Below, piece after piece: positions 62,080-64,000 of a stretch of DNA of 64,000 nt (positions are counted from its first letter, which is position 1; every line of letters begins with the position of its first letter). The position numbers and the translations under genes are program-made. This DNA is from UBA5951 sp009936885 (GTDB lineage: Bacteria; Pseudomonadota; Alphaproteobacteria; Puniceispirillales; Puniceispirillaceae): NCBI GenBank assembly GCA_937996625.1, contig CALKVA010000010.1, forward strand, positions 124,001 through 188,000, read 5' to 3'. Below the pieces are notes generated by a model. It ran no database searches. It worked only from the letters and a program-made list of their open reading frames with translations, and had not been told where the DNA came from.

Positions 62080-62880
62080 TCATTTTTCTTGTTTCCACAA
62101 TTTTTTAACCTGCTCAAACGCTGCATCCCCCTCTGTTTTGCGCTTTTCAGCTGTAATATCTCCCCATTCTATAACAGCTTTTTGATAGGCAGGACGACCC
62201 TGAATTTTGTCAAACCAATTATTTAAAGCTCTGAGATCTGACCATAATGGAGACATCTGAAAAGAACCTAATCGTGTTAAGTACACGACTAAGGAAATGT
62301 CAGCTAGAGAGTAGTTGTCACCTGCTAGCCATTTACTATTTTGAAGTTGGATATCCATATCTGTGAACAGTTTTTTAAATGCTTTAATAGCAGGAGGGAG
62401 AAGTGGTGATTCAAGGCCCATCTCTGTATTAATTTTATCATTACTTTTTCTTACCCCGTCGCGCATTTTTGCATAATAATCAGCTAATTGCTTTTTATCT
62501 GTTTTCTGATAAAAATGGCGGTTAACAACACAAACACCAATTGTTCGGCTTGCAACATGAATACCATCTTCTATCTTACGCATCCATAAGCGCATCTGAG
62601 CCACCTCTTTGGGATTGACAGATCGAAGTTTCACGTGATTCTGATAAGCATCCTCTAGGTATTCCAGAATTATGGTAGACTCAGGGATTGCTGCATCTCC
62701 ATCTTTTAAAAGTGGAATCAAACCCTTTGGATTATATTTATGAAAATCGGCTGGCCTTTGGCTTGCATCACCAAGAGCTGTATCAATGACAACACTTTTC
62801 CACTCTATATTCTTTTCTTCTAAACCTAGCCTGACCCTTTGTGCTGCAGTTGAACGATCGTAATGAAATAAGGTTATCAT
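62080..62880 (-). CDS. Glutathione S-transferase family protein
   Basis: A 266-residue cytosolic GST. The N-terminal domain begins LFHYDRSTAAQRVRLGLEEKNIEW (Ser/Thr in the active loop), with NPKGLIPLLKDG holding the cis-Pro and PESTIILEYLED at the glutathione site. The C-terminal domain has NYSLADISLVVYLTRL. It converges with the hydroxyacid dehydrogenase and lies 25 bases after the glutathionyl-hydroquinone reductase-like gene, likely in one transcript. Confidence 0.9.
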   Translation of the reverse strand: MITLFHYDRSTAAQRVRLGLEEKNIEWKSVVIDTALGDASQRPADFHKYNPKGLIPLLKDGDAAIPESTIILEYLEDAYQNHVKLRSVNPKEVAQMRLWMRKIEDGIHVASRTIGVCVVNRHFYQKTDKKQLADYYAKMRDGVRKSNDKINTEMGLESPLLPPAIKAFKKLFTDMDIQLQNSKWLAGDNYSLADISLVVYLTRLGSFQMSPLWSDLRALNNWFDKIQGRPAYQKAVIEWGDITAEKRKTEGDAAFEQVKKLWKQEK

Positions 62881-62905
62881 CGAAAATTTCCGTAATACGT
62901 TTAAT

Positions 62906-63850
62906 TTATAAATCAGCTATATCATAAGAAACACCAACTGGAATAATGCTGAAGGGATTAATTTTTTGGTGTGACAAATAATAATGGTCAATAATATGGT
63001 CTAATTTTACAGTATCTCTAACTTTTGGAACATCAAGTAAGCGATGCATATAAGCGTGAAGTTTGGGATAGTCGCGTAACTTCCTTTTGTTGCACTTAAA
63101 ATGAAAATAATAAACAGGGTCGAAGCGAATTAAAGTAGGAAATAATCTCCAATCAGCCTCACAAGGGATTTCTCCCAGTAAAAAAGGTTTATCAGTTAAA
63201 ATGGTTTCTAGCTGTTCTAAAGTATCAAATAATAAATTCACAGAGGAAGTATACGCTTCTTGAGATTTAGCAAACCCAACACGGTAAACGCCATTATTAA
63301 GTCCGCGATAAACTAGGTCATTTATTTCTTCTATTTTTCTAATATCATAAGAGGTTATCATTTTGTTTTCGGATTGGTTGGTTAATTTGCAAAATGGGCC
63401 ATCTAACATTCTTATAATTTCTGAGGATTCATTATTCACAATAGTTTGATTTTTTTTATCCCACAGAGTTGGAACTGTAACCTTACCGGTAAAATCATTA
63501 TCAACATGTGTGTATAATTGATGCAAATATGTAAGTTCAATACCAGTGTTGTTGACAACTTCTCTATATTTTTTAAAATTCCAGCCAGTTGGATAACTGA
63601 TCGGGTGCACAATTGAAACGCCAATTATACCTTCAAGATTGTGCAGTACCCGATATAGTAAAGCGCGATGTGCCCAAGGGCAGGCATAAGCAACGATTAA
63701 TTCATACCGACCCGCCTCGGCAGGAAATTTTCCTTCACCTGGATTAGATATAAATTCACGGTAAGGTGATTCTGGGCGAATAAAACTTCCATCTGGCGCT
63801 TGTTTTCCTTCGGCGTCAGGCCCCCAAATGCCGTCTACAAGCATTCCCAT
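62906..63850 (-). CDS. Glutathionyl-hydroquinone reductase (Xi-class GST, YqjG/PcpF-like)
   Basis: A 314-residue Xi-class GST, a typical length. The catalytic Cys57 lies in AYACPWAHRALLY, the CPWAH signature that separates this group from other GSTs. FVRPESPYREFI-like sequence (SFIRPESPYREFI) and SIVHPISYPTGW around residues 80-92 match, as does the WRLFPTLIRFDPVYYFHFKCNK C-terminal segment. It reduces glutathionyl-hydroquinones to hydroquinones using glutathione, a step in quinone or aromatic metabolism. Confidence 0.92.
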   Translation of the reverse strand: MGMLVDGIWGPDAEGKQAPDGSFIRPESPYREFISNPGEGKFPAEAGRYELIVAYACPWAHRALLYRVLHNLEGIIGVSIVHPISYPTGWNFKKYREVVNNTGIELTYLHQLYTHVDNDFTGKVTVPTLWDKKNQTIVNNESSEIIRMLDGPFCKLTNQSENKMITSYDIRKIEEINDLVYRGLNNGVYRVGFAKSQEAYTSSVNLLFDTLEQLETILTDKPFLLGEIPCEADWRLFPTLIRFDPVYYFHFKCNKRKLRDYPKLHAYMHRLLDVPKVRDTVKLDHIIDHYYLSHQKINPFSIIPVGVSYDIADL

Positions 63851-63870
63851 ATATAAATTCCTTGCTTATA

Positions 63871-63898
63871 AAAAGAGAGCCAGCTTTTAGCTGGCCCT
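63871..63898 (-). terminator. Rho-independent terminator of the gene entering from the right
   Basis: On the minus strand GAGGGCCAGCT and AGCTGGCTCTC pair as an eleven-base stem (one G-T pair) around an AAA loop, followed by a run of five T residues. It lies 23 bases after the stop of the partial gene at the window edge and just before the hydroquinone reductase start. Confidence 0.85.
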
Positions 63899-63920
63899 CC
63901 CTTTTATTTAATTAATTTTC

Positions 63921-64000
63921 TTACACAGGTCTTTTGGCTAAACCAAGAGATTCTTGTGCAGCATGAAGGAAGCGTAAATCTACAGCATCACGCCAATCAA
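63921..64000 (-). CDS. C-terminal end of a protein of unknown family (cut by window edge)
   Basis: The last minus-strand frame reads WRDAVDLRFLHAAQESLG and LAKRPV before a TAA at 63921-63923. About 26 codons are visible. The sequence is too short to assign a family. A strong terminator follows, so it ends a transcript separate from the two GST genes. Confidence 0.6.
   Translation of the reverse strand, partial: DWRDAVDLRFLHAAQESLGLAKRPV

Noticed and set aside
1..64000. CRISPR arrays, insertion sequences, prophage and defence genes
   Set aside because: No repeat-spacer pattern, transposase, integrase or defence-type protein is visible; the 18 bp repeat is only two copies.

Overview
This is an AT-rich, gene-dense chromosomal stretch that looks like a free-living, probably marine, low-GC alphaproteobacterium. 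That placement is inferred from the gene families: heterotetrameric sarcosine oxidase (soxBDAG), a DUF3726 protein, a DUF3422 relic, CoxMSL-type molybdenum hydroxylase, PuuE-like deacetylase, class III cyclases with TPR repeats, an 'AbrB duplication' membrane protein and DMT transporters. A SAR116- or AEGEAN-169-like organism would fit, but no rRNA or tRNA is present to settle it. I saw no tRNA, rRNA, insertion sequence, prophage or CRISPR array.

Layout. 1-5620: the N-terminal part of an ABC solute-binding protein (cut by the window edge), a CocE/NonD hydrolase, two cupins and two alpha/beta hydrolases. 5754-5970: a decayed iolC tail. 6139-11577: PuuE-like deacetylase, amidase and gamma-glutamyltransferase in one direction, then a cupin and a fumarylacetoacetate-hydrolase-family (FAH) enzyme. 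11797-16506: two class III nucleotidyl cyclases facing each other and a large membrane-anchored protein of unknown role. 16583-25250: YaiI family, aldo/keto reductase, a broken rhodanese, propionyl-CoA synthetase, CspA, a histidine-kinase relic, AbrB-type membrane protein, betaine-aldehyde-type dehydrogenase and the first DMT transporter. 25410-31632: the second DMT transporter, a broken DUF3422 gene and a three-gene molybdenum hydroxylase operon. 31655-37401: Gfo/Idh oxidoreductase, DUF3726 plus an unknown 576-residue protein plus an M19-like dipeptidase, and a DpkA-like reductase. 37448-48630 (all minus strand): M24 enzyme, TPP-dependent E1 alpha, E1 beta, E2-like protein, semialdehyde dehydrogenase, then soxB-D-A-G. 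49156-64000: OsmC, a beta-hydroxyacid dehydrogenase, a second M24 protein, two related alpha/beta hydrolases, TauE, an amidohydrolase/decarboxylase, GST plus FAH, a GntR regulator with a divergent Gfo/Idh-creatininase-cupin-hydroxyacid dehydrogenase operon, and two glutathione transferases.

How it works together. Almost every gene is for uptake or catabolism of small organic compounds (amides, gamma-glutamyl compounds, N-methylated amines, semialdehydes, carboxylic and possibly aromatic acids). The sox operon should release glycine and C1 units from sarcosine. The E1/E2 set should decarboxylate a 2-oxo acid or acetoin-like substrate, but its E2 has lost the HxxxDG acyltransferase motif and no E3 is present. 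One M24 enzyme has a metal-ligand swap, another lacks nearly all metal ligands and resembles creatinase-type hydrolases, and the M19-like dipeptidase lacks the first HxD zinc motif.

The most distinctive features are (i) at least four gene relics among intact genes, suggesting ongoing loss of housekeeping-like genes in an otherwise compact chromosome, (ii) the set of catalytic enzymes whose canonical active-site residues are replaced, and (iii) an unassigned protein pair (DUF3726 plus 576 residues) linked to the dipeptidase. I did not find a convincing wholly new defence or mobile system.
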